NCBI RefSeq assembly: GCF_003264855.1
Contig: NZ_NFZS01000001.1
Location: 1,860,001 to 1,924,000 of the forward strand
Reading direction: 5' to 3'
DNA length: 64,000 bases
Origin: Dyella jiangningensis
GTDB lineage: Bacteria; Pseudomonadota; Gammaproteobacteria; Xanthomonadales; Rhodanobacteraceae
A program made the translations under genes and the position numbers. Below the pieces are notes generated by a model that made no database searches, was not told the origin of the DNA, and saw only the letters and a list, made by a program, of their open reading frames with translations. Below, in pieces: positions 1 to 7,171 of this stretch (position 1 is its first letter; the number at the start of each line of letters is the position of its first letter).

Positions 1-473
1 GGCGGATTGAGCACGTCCGGCTTCCACGCCGGATCGCCCGCGTGGCCGAACCAGATCTTGATGTCGTACGGCGTGCGCGCGTTCGCGCGGACATTGGGCA
101 GGCCCAGCAGCAACTGCCAGCGGCCCGGGCGGATGGCGCCGGGCAGGTACGAGGGCGTGGCGTCGGTGGCCGACACCGTGAACAGGCGTTTGGTGCCGCC
201 GCTCCAGCCGCGAAAGCCATCCTGGCCGCGGAAGCCATCGGGACCGAGCAGGCCGAGGTCGATGGTGGTGTGGTCGGTCTTGTTGTCGTAGTCGAACTGC
301 ACGGTGATGCGCGTGGTCCCGGCGGGCACGTCGAAAGGCACCGGGCGATAGGTCTGGTTGTCCTTGCCCGTCACTTCGCCATGCAGGTTGAGGTCGGGTT
401 TGTCCGTGGCATCGGCGTGGGCCAGCGAGGCAGCAGCGAGAGCCAGCAGGAGCAGGGCAAGGTGACGGCGCAT
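1..473 (-). CDS. N-terminal part of a secreted CehA/McbA-like (PHP-type) metallohydrolase, cut by window edge
   Basis: The first 157 codons are in the window; the 3' end lies off the left edge. The protein starts MRRHLALLLLALAAASLAHA, a Sec signal peptide with an AHA cleavage site. Then comes a beta-rich N-terminal module ending in RPGRWQLLLGLPNVRANARTPYD. That module resembles the domain that precedes the PHP phosphoesterase domain in CehA/McbA-family hydrolases, but the catalytic domain itself is outside the window, so the hydrolase call is inference from the N-terminal style. The ATG at 471-473 shares one base with the TGA of the upstream phospholipase gene (TGATG), so translation is coupled. 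It is the third gene of the operon that starts with the TonB-dependent receptor. It could instead be another beta-sandwich secreted protein. Confidence 0.6.
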   Translation of the reverse strand, partial: MRRHLALLLLALAAASLAHADATDKPDLNLHGEVTGKDNQTYRPVPFDVPAGTTRITVQFDYDNKTDHTTIDLGLLGPDGFRGQDGFRGWSGGTKRLFTVSATDATPSYLPGAIRPGRWQLLLGLPNVRANARTPYDIKIWFGHAGDPAWKPDVLNP

Positions 474-1639
474 CAGGGGTGTCCTTGCGGCGAACGGGCT
501 GCCGCTTTGAGGCGTGGCGTGCAGCGTGCCACCGCTGCATCGGGAAGGGTGACGCGATAAGCGCCCAAGCGCGCATCGGGAACCATGTAATCCGTCGATA
601 CGTATTGCGCGCCGCTGGCGAATGCGGCTTCGCGACGGCTCGTGTCATTGCGACGTGCTTCGCGCGTATCGGCGTCGGCGCGCGTGCGTACCATGTAGCC
701 GGCGTCGACGTCGCGACGGATGCGTTCGCCTTCGGCCAGCGGATCGTTGAGCGTCAGGTAGGCCGCCGCGGGCGACTGCTCGTCGGTGTTGACGAAGGCC
801 ACGCGTCCTTCGAGCGAATGCCGGGCGCCGCGATAGGTCGCCACCTTGGCGGCGTCCTCGTCCAGCACGAAGAACACCTTGCCGCGTGCACTCCCCAGCG
901 TCGGCCATTGGCCGGCGAGCACCGCGTCGCGAAGCGTGGACCGCTTGCCCTGCACGTCGTCGGGAACGATGAGTTCGTTCGGCGCGAACACGCTGCGTAT
1001 CTCCGTGTCCATCGCGTCGAACGCCGCCGCGGTGAAGGGCAGGGGATCCACGGCGCCGGGGCCGCCATGTCCATCCTTGGCATTGAGCAGCAACATGATG
1101 GGTACGTGCCGCGGATGGTCCAGCGACCAGCGGCGGATGATCCTCAGGCAGTCGACGAACACCTGGCAGGAGCTGCGGAAATCGATATCCGCCAGATGCA
1201 TCACCTTGAAGCCTGGCTTGCCCATGTCCGCAGCGACCCCGGCTGGCCACGGCGACGTCGCATAGCCCTTGCGCAACGCACCCGGCGGATGCGCGTAGCG
1301 ACCGCCTTGCGGGTCGTAGTAGACATCCAGTTCCAGCGTGCGCGCACCACGATTCAGCTGCACATCGAGCGGCGGGTGCGCGTAGTCGAGGCCTTCGGCA
1401 CCGCGCGGATCGCGGGCATGGTGCGCCGCCCATTCCTCGGGCGGCATCGCCTGCTTGTAGCTGTTGTGCGTGCCGATCGCCTGCAACTGGTTCATGTGCA
1501 GCGTGCGATCGAGCGTGGCGATGTCACATCCCGTCGCGGGACGCTCCAGATCGCACGAGGAGTGCGCGATGGCCAGGGCAGGGCTCAAGACGAGCCCTGC
1601 CACCAGCCACTTCCATCGACATGTCGTTGCGACGGTCAT
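473..1639 (-). CDS. Secreted Ca2+-dependent phosphatidylinositol phospholipase C-like phosphodiesterase
   Basis: A 388-residue protein with an N-terminal hydrophobic export signal (about residues 9-25, ending ALAIAHS). The catalytic histidine motif of PI-PLC-type TIM barrels is visible as QAIGTHNSYK (His58). Acidic residues of a metal site follow in TLELDVYYD (Glu103, Asp105), and a second conserved histidine lies in VMHLADIDF (His148). This matches the Ca2+-dependent PI-PLC1-like family, which cleaves glycerophosphodiester head groups by acid-base catalysis. The natural substrate here is unknown. It would act in the periplasm or outside the cell. The gene starts 3 bp after the TonB-receptor stop codon and its own stop overlaps the next ATG, so all three form one operon. 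The Pho-like array upstream suggests a job in phosphate scavenging (inference). Confidence 0.8.
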   Translation of the reverse strand: MTVATTCRWKWLVAGLVLSPALAIAHSSCDLERPATGCDIATLDRTLHMNQLQAIGTHNSYKQAMPPEEWAAHHARDPRGAEGLDYAHPPLDVQLNRGARTLELDVYYDPQGGRYAHPPGALRKGYATSPWPAGVAADMGKPGFKVMHLADIDFRSSCQVFVDCLRIIRRWSLDHPRHVPIMLLLNAKDGHGGPGAVDPLPFTAAAFDAMDTEIRSVFAPNELIVPDDVQGKRSTLRDAVLAGQWPTLGSARGKVFFVLDEDAAKVATYRGARHSLEGRVAFVNTDEQSPAAAYLTLNDPLAEGERIRRDVDAGYMVRTRADADTREARRNDTSRREAAFASGAQYVSTDYMVPDARLGAYRVTLPDAAVARCTPRLKAAARSPQGHP

Positions 1640-1642
1640 CCG

Positions 1643-4171
1643 TCAGAAACGGTACATGATCGCGAAGCGATACGCGCGGCCGAGGATCGGGCGGGCGATG
1701 AAGGTGTTCGCACCGGCGTCGGCACTCTGCAATTCGCCAGCGCGCGGGTTGCCCTCGGTGAGGCCCAGCGAGTTGGTGAGGTTGTCGCCGTAGAGGTACA
1801 GCGAGCAGTGCTGCGACACGTCGTAGCGCGCGCTGGCGCTCCACACGTCGTACGAGGGCAGGCGTACCGAGTTGGCGGTGTCGACGAAACGCTCGCCTTC
1901 GTATTCGTATGCCACCTGCAGGCGCAGCTTGCCATTCAGCAGGTTCACGCCTGGCACCACGCGGTAGCTCACCTTCGGCACGCGAATCAGCTGGTTGCCC
2001 ACATAATCGCGCAGCACCGGCGCGCCGTTGACGATTTCGGTGTAGCGCAGGCCCTGGTACGTCGGATCCTGGTACGTCGCGGTCAACTGCACGTCGAAGA
2101 ACTGGCTCGGGAACCACGAACCTTCCAGTTCCAGGCCCTTGGTCTTGGTGTCCGCGTAGCCCTGCTGCACCGTGGAGGAGTTGGACGTGGCGTTGAACAC
2201 GTAATTGCTGAAGCCGACGTTGTTGTACTTGGTGTAGAACGCCGTGGCGTACACGTCGAACTGGCGGTCGGTGTATTTGTAGCCGACCTCACCCAGGTCC
2301 ATGGTCTGCGTGATCGGCGTGGCCGTGGGGCTGGTGATGTAAGAGCTCAGGTTCGGCAGGCGGAAGGTCGGCGTCCAGCGGGCGAACACACCCGAGTTCG
2401 GCGAGAACTGCCAGTTCGCGCCCAGCGTCCAGCCCAGCTTGCTGAAGGTGTGGTCGTAAGGCACGAACACGCCGGTGCCGTTGAGGATGTTCGACGTGGC
2501 GAAGGTGCCCTGGTTCACCGTCTGCTTGGTCTCGGTCTGGCCGCGCGTGTTCACCTGTTCCCAGCGCGCACCGCCATCGATGCGCAGGTTGTCCGTCACC
2601 TGCCATTCGTCGGAGAGATAGAACGCATTGGTGGTGGACTTGCCGCCAGCGTGCTCCCACTCGTAGCCATAGCGGTAGATGCCGTTGTCGGTGAGCTTGG
2701 CGATCGGCTGGCCGGCCGCATTCACCGCAACCAGGTCGAGCAGGCGCGCATTGTCCTGTGCGTCCGTCAGCGCCACCGAGGAGTAGCGGCTGAAGTCCTG
2801 GTTGAAATGCGCGTAGTAGTAACCGAACGTCACGTCATGCGTCTGGCCGCCCAGTTCGAACTTGCGCAGGATGCGCGTGTCGTTGTCGAACTCGTTCACC
2901 GGCATCGTCACGCCGCGCAGGCCCGCCTGCACCACCAGCGCGTTGCCGTTCTGGTTGGCGAGGTTGAACACCTGGCTCGGGTTGTCCACGTAGCGCAGCT
3001 GCAGGCCGGCGGTACCTGCCGGCAGATAGCTGTTCACGGCCTTCTGCGCCGTCGCGAGGAAGGCCGTACCGCTGGAAAGCGCATTGGGGAACACGCCGTT
3101 GCGCTGCGTCTGCGTGTTGGAATAGCGGAACGATTCGGCCAGCTTCCAGTCGTCGATCAGGTCATGGTCGAACTTGATGGTGACCTGGTCGCGCTTGACG
3201 TGCGTGCCTTCGGTGTTGTCGAAGTTGTACAGGCTGCCGTCGCCCATCTTCATCTGGATGTGCTCGGTCTCCGGACCGGCCAGCGTGCCGTAGTTGCCAT
3301 CGAAGCCGGGCACGGCGCGGATGTCGCCGTTGGGCAGCGTGCGCATCGGGATGCCCAGATACAGCGCCACCTTGTCGTCCATGTGCTTGTAGTCGACGCT
3401 GAAGCTGCCGTTCTCGAACTGCTTGGCGAGGTTGATGCGGATCTGGCCGCCGTCGTTGGCCGGGAACTTCGGATCGCGGATGCCGTTGTCCTTGCGATAG
3501 AAGCCGCCCATGCCGAGCTTCCAGCCGTCGCCCACCGGCGTGCCGACCCAGAAGTCGCCGCGCTCCATGCCGTAGTCGCCCACGGTGAACTTGAACAGGC
3601 CTTCGGCGGTATCGCCCACCTGGCGCGGAATGAAGTTGATCGCGCCCGCCGGTGCGTTGGAATAGAACACCGACGACGGACCGCCACGCACCACTTCGAT
3701 GCGCTCGATGGTTTCATCGAGGCGGAACGCCTGGTCGGCATTGAGGTAGCCGAGCGCCGGATCATGCTGCACCGGCACGCCGTCTTCGAGCAGGTTCACC
3801 GAACCATAGCCGTCCACCGGGATGCCGCGCGCGCGGATGTTGCCGCTGGCTTCGCCGCCGGAGGCTTCCACCCAGAAGCCCGGCACCGACTTCATCGCCT
3901 CGGTCACCGAGGTCGGGGCCTGCATGCGCAGGCGGTCTTCGTCGATGGTGGTGATGGAATAGCTGGTCTCGGCCTTGGTACGCACGTCGACACCGGAGCG
4001 CGCTGTCACCACGATGCCATCGAGGTTCTTGGCCTTGTCCTTGTCGGCCTGCATCTTCTTGGTGTCGTTGTCGGGCGCGGACGCATCCTGTGCGTGCAGC
4101 GCGATGCTGCACAGGCTGACGGAGGCGAACAGGGCGAGGCGAATGGCGTGGGAGATGGGGCGGCAATGCAC
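1643..4171 (-). CDS. TonB-dependent outer-membrane receptor
   Basis: 842 residues with a GTG start at 4171, preceded by GGAG at 7-nt spacing. There is a signal peptide ending SIALHAQ. The plug domain covers about residues 60-190, with the typical VTEAMKSVPGFWVE and RIEVVRGGPSSVFYSNAPAGAINFI signatures. A long 22-strand barrel region follows and ends in the terminal aromatic FAIMYRF needed for BAM-mediated insertion. The receptor imports a ligand across the outer membrane using TonB energy. The ligand cannot be read from sequence. Its operon partners are a PI-PLC-like diesterase and a CehA/McbA-like protein, and the promoter region carries Pho-box-like repeats, so an organophosphate or phosphodiester product is a reasonable guess rather than a siderophore. 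No FecR/FecI-type signalling domain is seen. Confidence 0.88.
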   Translation of the reverse strand: MHCRPISHAIRLALFASVSLCSIALHAQDASAPDNDTKKMQADKDKAKNLDGIVVTARSGVDVRTKAETSYSITTIDEDRLRMQAPTSVTEAMKSVPGFWVEASGGEASGNIRARGIPVDGYGSVNLLEDGVPVQHDPALGYLNADQAFRLDETIERIEVVRGGPSSVFYSNAPAGAINFIPRQVGDTAEGLFKFTVGDYGMERGDFWVGTPVGDGWKLGMGGFYRKDNGIRDPKFPANDGGQIRINLAKQFENGSFSVDYKHMDDKVALYLGIPMRTLPNGDIRAVPGFDGNYGTLAGPETEHIQMKMGDGSLYNFDNTEGTHVKRDQVTIKFDHDLIDDWKLAESFRYSNTQTQRNGVFPNALSSGTAFLATAQKAVNSYLPAGTAGLQLRYVDNPSQVFNLANQNGNALVVQAGLRGVTMPVNEFDNDTRILRKFELGGQTHDVTFGYYYAHFNQDFSRYSSVALTDAQDNARLLDLVAVNAAGQPIAKLTDNGIYRYGYEWEHAGGKSTTNAFYLSDEWQVTDNLRIDGGARWEQVNTRGQTETKQTVNQGTFATSNILNGTGVFVPYDHTFSKLGWTLGANWQFSPNSGVFARWTPTFRLPNLSSYITSPTATPITQTMDLGEVGYKYTDRQFDVYATAFYTKYNNVGFSNYVFNATSNSSTVQQGYADTKTKGLELEGSWFPSQFFDVQLTATYQDPTYQGLRYTEIVNGAPVLRDYVGNQLIRVPKVSYRVVPGVNLLNGKLRLQVAYEYEGERFVDTANSVRLPSYDVWSASARYDVSQHCSLYLYGDNLTNSLGLTEGNPRAGELQSADAGANTFIARPILGRAYRFAIMYRF

Positions 4172-4304
4172 GGGTCTGCTCCAGTGGGGGATCGAGCCGT
4201 GCGTTCGTATGCATTTCCGTCCGCTGCGTCATGCGACGCCGCAGAAATGCGTGTCTAAATCGATTCAAATCCTGAACCAGACAAGCCCTGCACAGCGGGC
4301 CGGA

Positions 4305-4364
4305 AGACTAGGCATGCCGAGTGACAAGTTCGTGCGAAAAGCGTGACAGTTTCTTGCGAAAACT
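4305..4364 (-). promoter_or_regulatory. Four 11-bp-phased direct repeats resembling a PhoB (Pho) box, with -10 element
   Basis: On the plus strand GTGACAA (4321), GTGCGAA (4332), GTGACAG (4343) and TTGCGAA (4354) begin exactly 11 bp apart. Read on the minus strand, two of them give CTGTCAC and TTGTCAC, close to the PhoB half-site CTGTCAT. The last half-site ends 10 bp before TAGTCT (4305-4310), a plausible -10, which is the geometry of PhoB-activated promoters. It faces the TonB-receptor operon. The rest of the 365-bp gap 4172-4536 holds nothing else I can name. Confidence 0.6.
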
Positions 4365-4536
4365 TTGATATTTGCTACGGAACGGCGACAGGTGTGATGC
4401 GGTTGGCACTGCGGAGCGTAACGGCGCATCGCTGCACGTATACGCGCCGATGCAAATGTCGTGGTTCGATGACTTCATGCACAGGCGTGTCCGTGGTGGT
4501 GCGTGCACGCTGCACGGGTCCACAGGGAGATCGTCC

Positions 4537-5274
4537 ATGCGCGTGCGCACGCTGGGATTCCTGATCATCGCCGGCGTCGCGTCCGCGCCATCAGCCTTCG
4601 CCGGCGAGGCGCCCAAGGCGTTGCGGGAAGAACTGCTGCGCACGACGCAGGCCCTGGTCGACGCACTGCCCACGGGCGACAGGGACGTCTGGGAGAAATC
4701 GCTCACCGACGATGCCGTGATCATCGACGAGTTCGGCCGCATTGCGCACAAGGCCGATACGGTGGCGTCGATCCACGCATTCCCGAAAGGGCTCTCGGGC
4801 AGCATCGAACTGCGCGATCCGCACGTGCAGCAGTACGGCGACACCGCGATCCTTCAGGTGGAGGAATACGAGCGCGAAACAGTGTTCGGCCAGCCGCTGG
4901 TGGTGCGCTATGAGTCCTTGCTCACCTTCGTGAAGCAGTCCGGTGCTTGGAAGCTGGCCGGCTACGAGGACGTCACGCTGCCCACCGAGCCGCCGAAACT
5001 CACGGTAACCGGCCTTACCCTGGGCGATTACCAAGGCAGCTATCGCTATGCGCCCGACCGCATCTGGACGGTCAGCCACGAACAGGGCGAGTTGCACGTG
5101 CTCGCCCGACCAGGCGCAAAGCCGAACCTGCTGCAGCCGATCGGCAAGGACATCTTCATGGGCAGCGATGACGAGCGGAATCTCTTCATCTTCCGCCGTG
5201 GCGCCGACGGCAAGGTCAATGCGCTGATCGAGCGGCGCAAGTTCAACGACCTGCGCCTGGACCGTACGGGCTAG
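4537..5274 (+). CDS. Exported protein with SnoaL/DUF4440-like domain
   Basis: 245 residues from ATG 4537, chosen because AGGGAGA sits at 4523-4529 and because the protein then begins with a good signal peptide (MRVRTLGFLIIAGVASAPSAFA). The mature N-terminal half (about residues 25-150) has the pattern of a cone-shaped NTF2/SnoaL fold: a helix ending WEKSLTDDAVIIDEFGR, then strands through AILQVEEYERE and LLTFVKQSGAWKLAGYEDV. Members of this fold range from isomerases to scaffold proteins, and no catalytic set is clear. The C-terminal half (about 160-245) is a second beta-rich module of unknown family. The gene runs towards the TetR gene, with 4 bp between their stop codons. The function is unknown; location is probably periplasmic. 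Confidence 0.75.
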   Translation: MRVRTLGFLIIAGVASAPSAFAGEAPKALREELLRTTQALVDALPTGDRDVWEKSLTDDAVIIDEFGRIAHKADTVASIHAFPKGLSGSIELRDPHVQQYGDTAILQVEEYERETVFGQPLVVRYESLLTFVKQSGAWKLAGYEDVTLPTEPPKLTVTGLTLGDYQGSYRYAPDRIWTVSHEQGELHVLARPGAKPNLLQPIGKDIFMGSDDERNLFIFRRGADGKVNALIERRKFNDLRLDRTG

Positions 5275-5278
5275 CGCC

Positions 5279-5890
5279 TCACGAAGGAAAGAACGTGGCG
5301 CTGAACATCGCACTCAGCAACTGCTGGGCGCGCTGGTCGGACAGCTCGTTGGGCATGGAGTCGTTGAAGAAGCGCACGCCATCGATGAGCGCCATGGTGC
5401 CGAACGCAAGATCGGTGGCCGGCGCCGGCAGCGTCTTGCCCATCAGCGCGCAGAACTTCTCGATGAAGTACGCGATCACATCGCGCTTTTCCAGGCACAT
5501 CGCGTTGAGGCGGGCGCGAAAACGCGCATCGCGCATCGCCTGCAGGCGGGCCTCGGCCCACAGGATGTAGCTGTTGTCGCCGCAATAGGCCTGCACGTAG
5601 AACTGCGCGAGCTTCTTCTGCATGTCTTCGATCGACAGCTTTGAATCGAGGATCTCCTGCAGGCCCTGCTGGATATCGGCGTGGTCGCGCTTCAGCAGCT
5701 CGATGAACAGGTCGTTCTTGCTCTTGAAGTTCGAATAGAACGCGCCGCGGGTGTAACCGGCATGGGCAGCGATGTCCTCCACGCTGGTGGCGGCCAGACC
5801 TTTCTTGGCGATGACGACGGCCGCCGCCTCCAGCAGGCGCTGGCGGGTCTGGTCGCGGCTTTCTTCCCGGGTCAATCGCTTGCGTGCCAT
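5279..5890 (-). CDS. TetR/AcrR-family repressor of the adjacent RND efflux operon
   Basis: 203 residues. The N-terminal helix-turn-helix is canonical: ATSVEDIAAHAGYTRGAFYSNFKSKNDLF lies at about residues 33-62 in two adjoining segments. The remaining 140 residues form the helical ligand-binding and dimer domain (with QKKLAQFYVQAYCGDNSYI and FIEKFCALMGKTL). The gene is divergent from the RND operon; 150 bp separate the two starts and contain nested palindromes, so it most likely represses both itself and the pump and lets go on binding a drug-like effector. This is the standard arrangement for AcrR/TtgR-type regulators. The effector is not predictable. Confidence 0.9.
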   Translation of the reverse strand: MARKRLTREESRDQTRQRLLEAAAVVIAKKGLAATSVEDIAAHAGYTRGAFYSNFKSKNDLFIELLKRDHADIQQGLQEILDSKLSIEDMQKKLAQFYVQAYCGDNSYILWAEARLQAMRDARFRARLNAMCLEKRDVIAYFIEKFCALMGKTLPAPATDLAFGTMALIDGVRFFNDSMPNELSDQRAQQLLSAMFSATFFPS

Positions 5891-5926
5891 GGGCGGATGG
5901 TAGCACGGGGTCTACAGCCTGCATCG

Positions 5927-5968
5927 GAATACACTTGCGATTTCAAATACAGAGTTGTATTTGTATTC
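5927..5968. promoter_or_regulatory. Nested palindromic operator between tetR and RND operon
   Basis: AAATACA (5945-5951) and TGTATTT (5956-5962) form a perfect dyad with a 4-bp centre. A wider pair, GAATACA (5927-5933) and TGTATTC (5962-5968), uses the same words. The array sits midway between the two divergent starts, as expected for a TetR-family operator. Confidence 0.7.
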
Positions 5969-6040
5969 GCCGCTGAATTGATCTCCCCGTGCCGGCCACC
6001 CCTGCCGGCCGTCCCCAGGCATCCCATGCAGGAGTGGCTC

Positions 6041-7171
6041 GTGACTTTCCGTAGTGATTCCCCGGCCGGCGTCCCGGCCCGATACCGATGGCTGCCGCTC
6101 GCGTTGGCCGTCGCCGCCTTGCTTTCCGCCTGCGGGAAGGGAAAGCCGGAGGCCGAAGCGGCGCGGCCGGTCATCGCCTCGCCGGTACAGCTCGCCGATG
6201 GGCAGACCCAGCAGCCCTATCCGGGCGAAGTGCACGCCCGTTATGAAATGCCGCTGTCGTTCCGCATCGGCGGCCAGCTGGTGGCGCGCCAAGCCCATCT
6301 GGGTGACACGGTGAAGAAAGGGCAGGTGCTGGCGCAGCTGGACGATGCCGACGCAGCCCGCTCCCAGACGTCGGCGGCGGCAGCACTGGAGGCGGCGGAG
6401 CACCGCCTCACCTTTGCGACACAGCTGCGCGACCGCGACGAGGCCCAGGCGAAGCAGAACCTGATCAGTCAGCTGCAGTTGGACCAGACGCACGATGCGT
6501 ACGCCTCGGCGCGGGCGGCGCGTGACCAGGCGAAGCAGCAACTGGCGCTGGCGCAGAACCAGTCGCGCTACACCTCGCTGGTCGCCGACCGCGACGGCAG
6601 CATCACCAGCGAGCAGGCCGACGTGGGGCAGGTGGTGGCGGCGGGCCAACCTGTATTCGGCTTCGCGTGGTCCGGCGATCGCGACGTGTTCCTCGACGTG
6701 CCCGAAGACCGGCTCGCCGGTATCAGCGTGGGACAACCGGCGACGGTGACCCTGCTGGCGCTGCCGGGCAAGGCCTTCGCGGGCCACGTGCGCGATATCG
6801 CGCCGGCAGCCGATCCGCAGTCGCGCACCTATCGCATCAAGCTCGCGATCGACCAGCCTGATGAGCACCTGCGGCTAGGCATGACGGCCCAGGTCAGCCT
6901 TGCGTCGTCGAACACGGCGCACGGCGTGCGTCTCCCGGCCACGGCCTTGTTCCACCAGGGCGAGAAGCCTGCCGTATGGGTGGTGCGTCCGAACGACGGG
7001 ACGCTCGAACTGCGTCCGGTGTCCGTGCTGCGCTACGGCGAGCGCGACGTGCTGGTGGGCGAGGGATTGCACGCGGGCGAGCGCGTAGTGATGCAGGGCG
7101 TGCATACGGTGTCCGCCGGCGAGAAGGTCCAGCCCATCGCTCCGCCGCATCCGGAGGACGCGCCGCTATGA
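6041..7171 (+). CDS. RND efflux periplasmic adaptor lipoprotein (membrane fusion protein)
   Basis: 376 residues from GTG 6041. This start has AGGAG at 6030-6034 with 6-nt spacing, better than the in-frame ATG at 6026, which lacks a Shine-Dalgarno. The signal ends in the lipobox LLSACGKG, so the protein is anchored in the inner membrane by lipid, as AcrA/MexA are. The order is barrel strand, lipoyl half (SFRIGGQLVARQAHLGDTVKKGQVLAQLD), alpha-hairpin (AAALEAAEHRL through QAKQQLALAQNQ), second lipoyl half (ADVGQVVAAGQPVFGF), beta-barrel and membrane-proximal domain. It joins the pump to the outer-membrane factor. It ends in ATGA overlap with the pump gene. Confidence 0.93.
   Translation: MTFRSDSPAGVPARYRWLPLALAVAALLSACGKGKPEAEAARPVIASPVQLADGQTQQPYPGEVHARYEMPLSFRIGGQLVARQAHLGDTVKKGQVLAQLDDADAARSQTSAAAALEAAEHRLTFATQLRDRDEAQAKQNLISQLQLDQTHDAYASARAARDQAKQQLALAQNQSRYTSLVADRDGSITSEQADVGQVVAAGQPVFGFAWSGDRDVFLDVPEDRLAGISVGQPATVTLLALPGKAFAGHVRDIAPAADPQSRTYRIKLAIDQPDEHLRLGMTAQVSLASSNTAHGVRLPATALFHQGEKPAVWVVRPNDGTLELRPVSVLRYGERDVLVGEGLHAGERVVMQGVHTVSAGEKVQPIAPPHPEDAPL

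Noticed and set aside
479-4258. Very long plus-strand open frame opposite the receptor operon
   Set aside because: It is the antisense of a high-GC receptor gene with Arg/Ala/His-rich composition and no domain; such mirror frames are common in GC-rich DNA.
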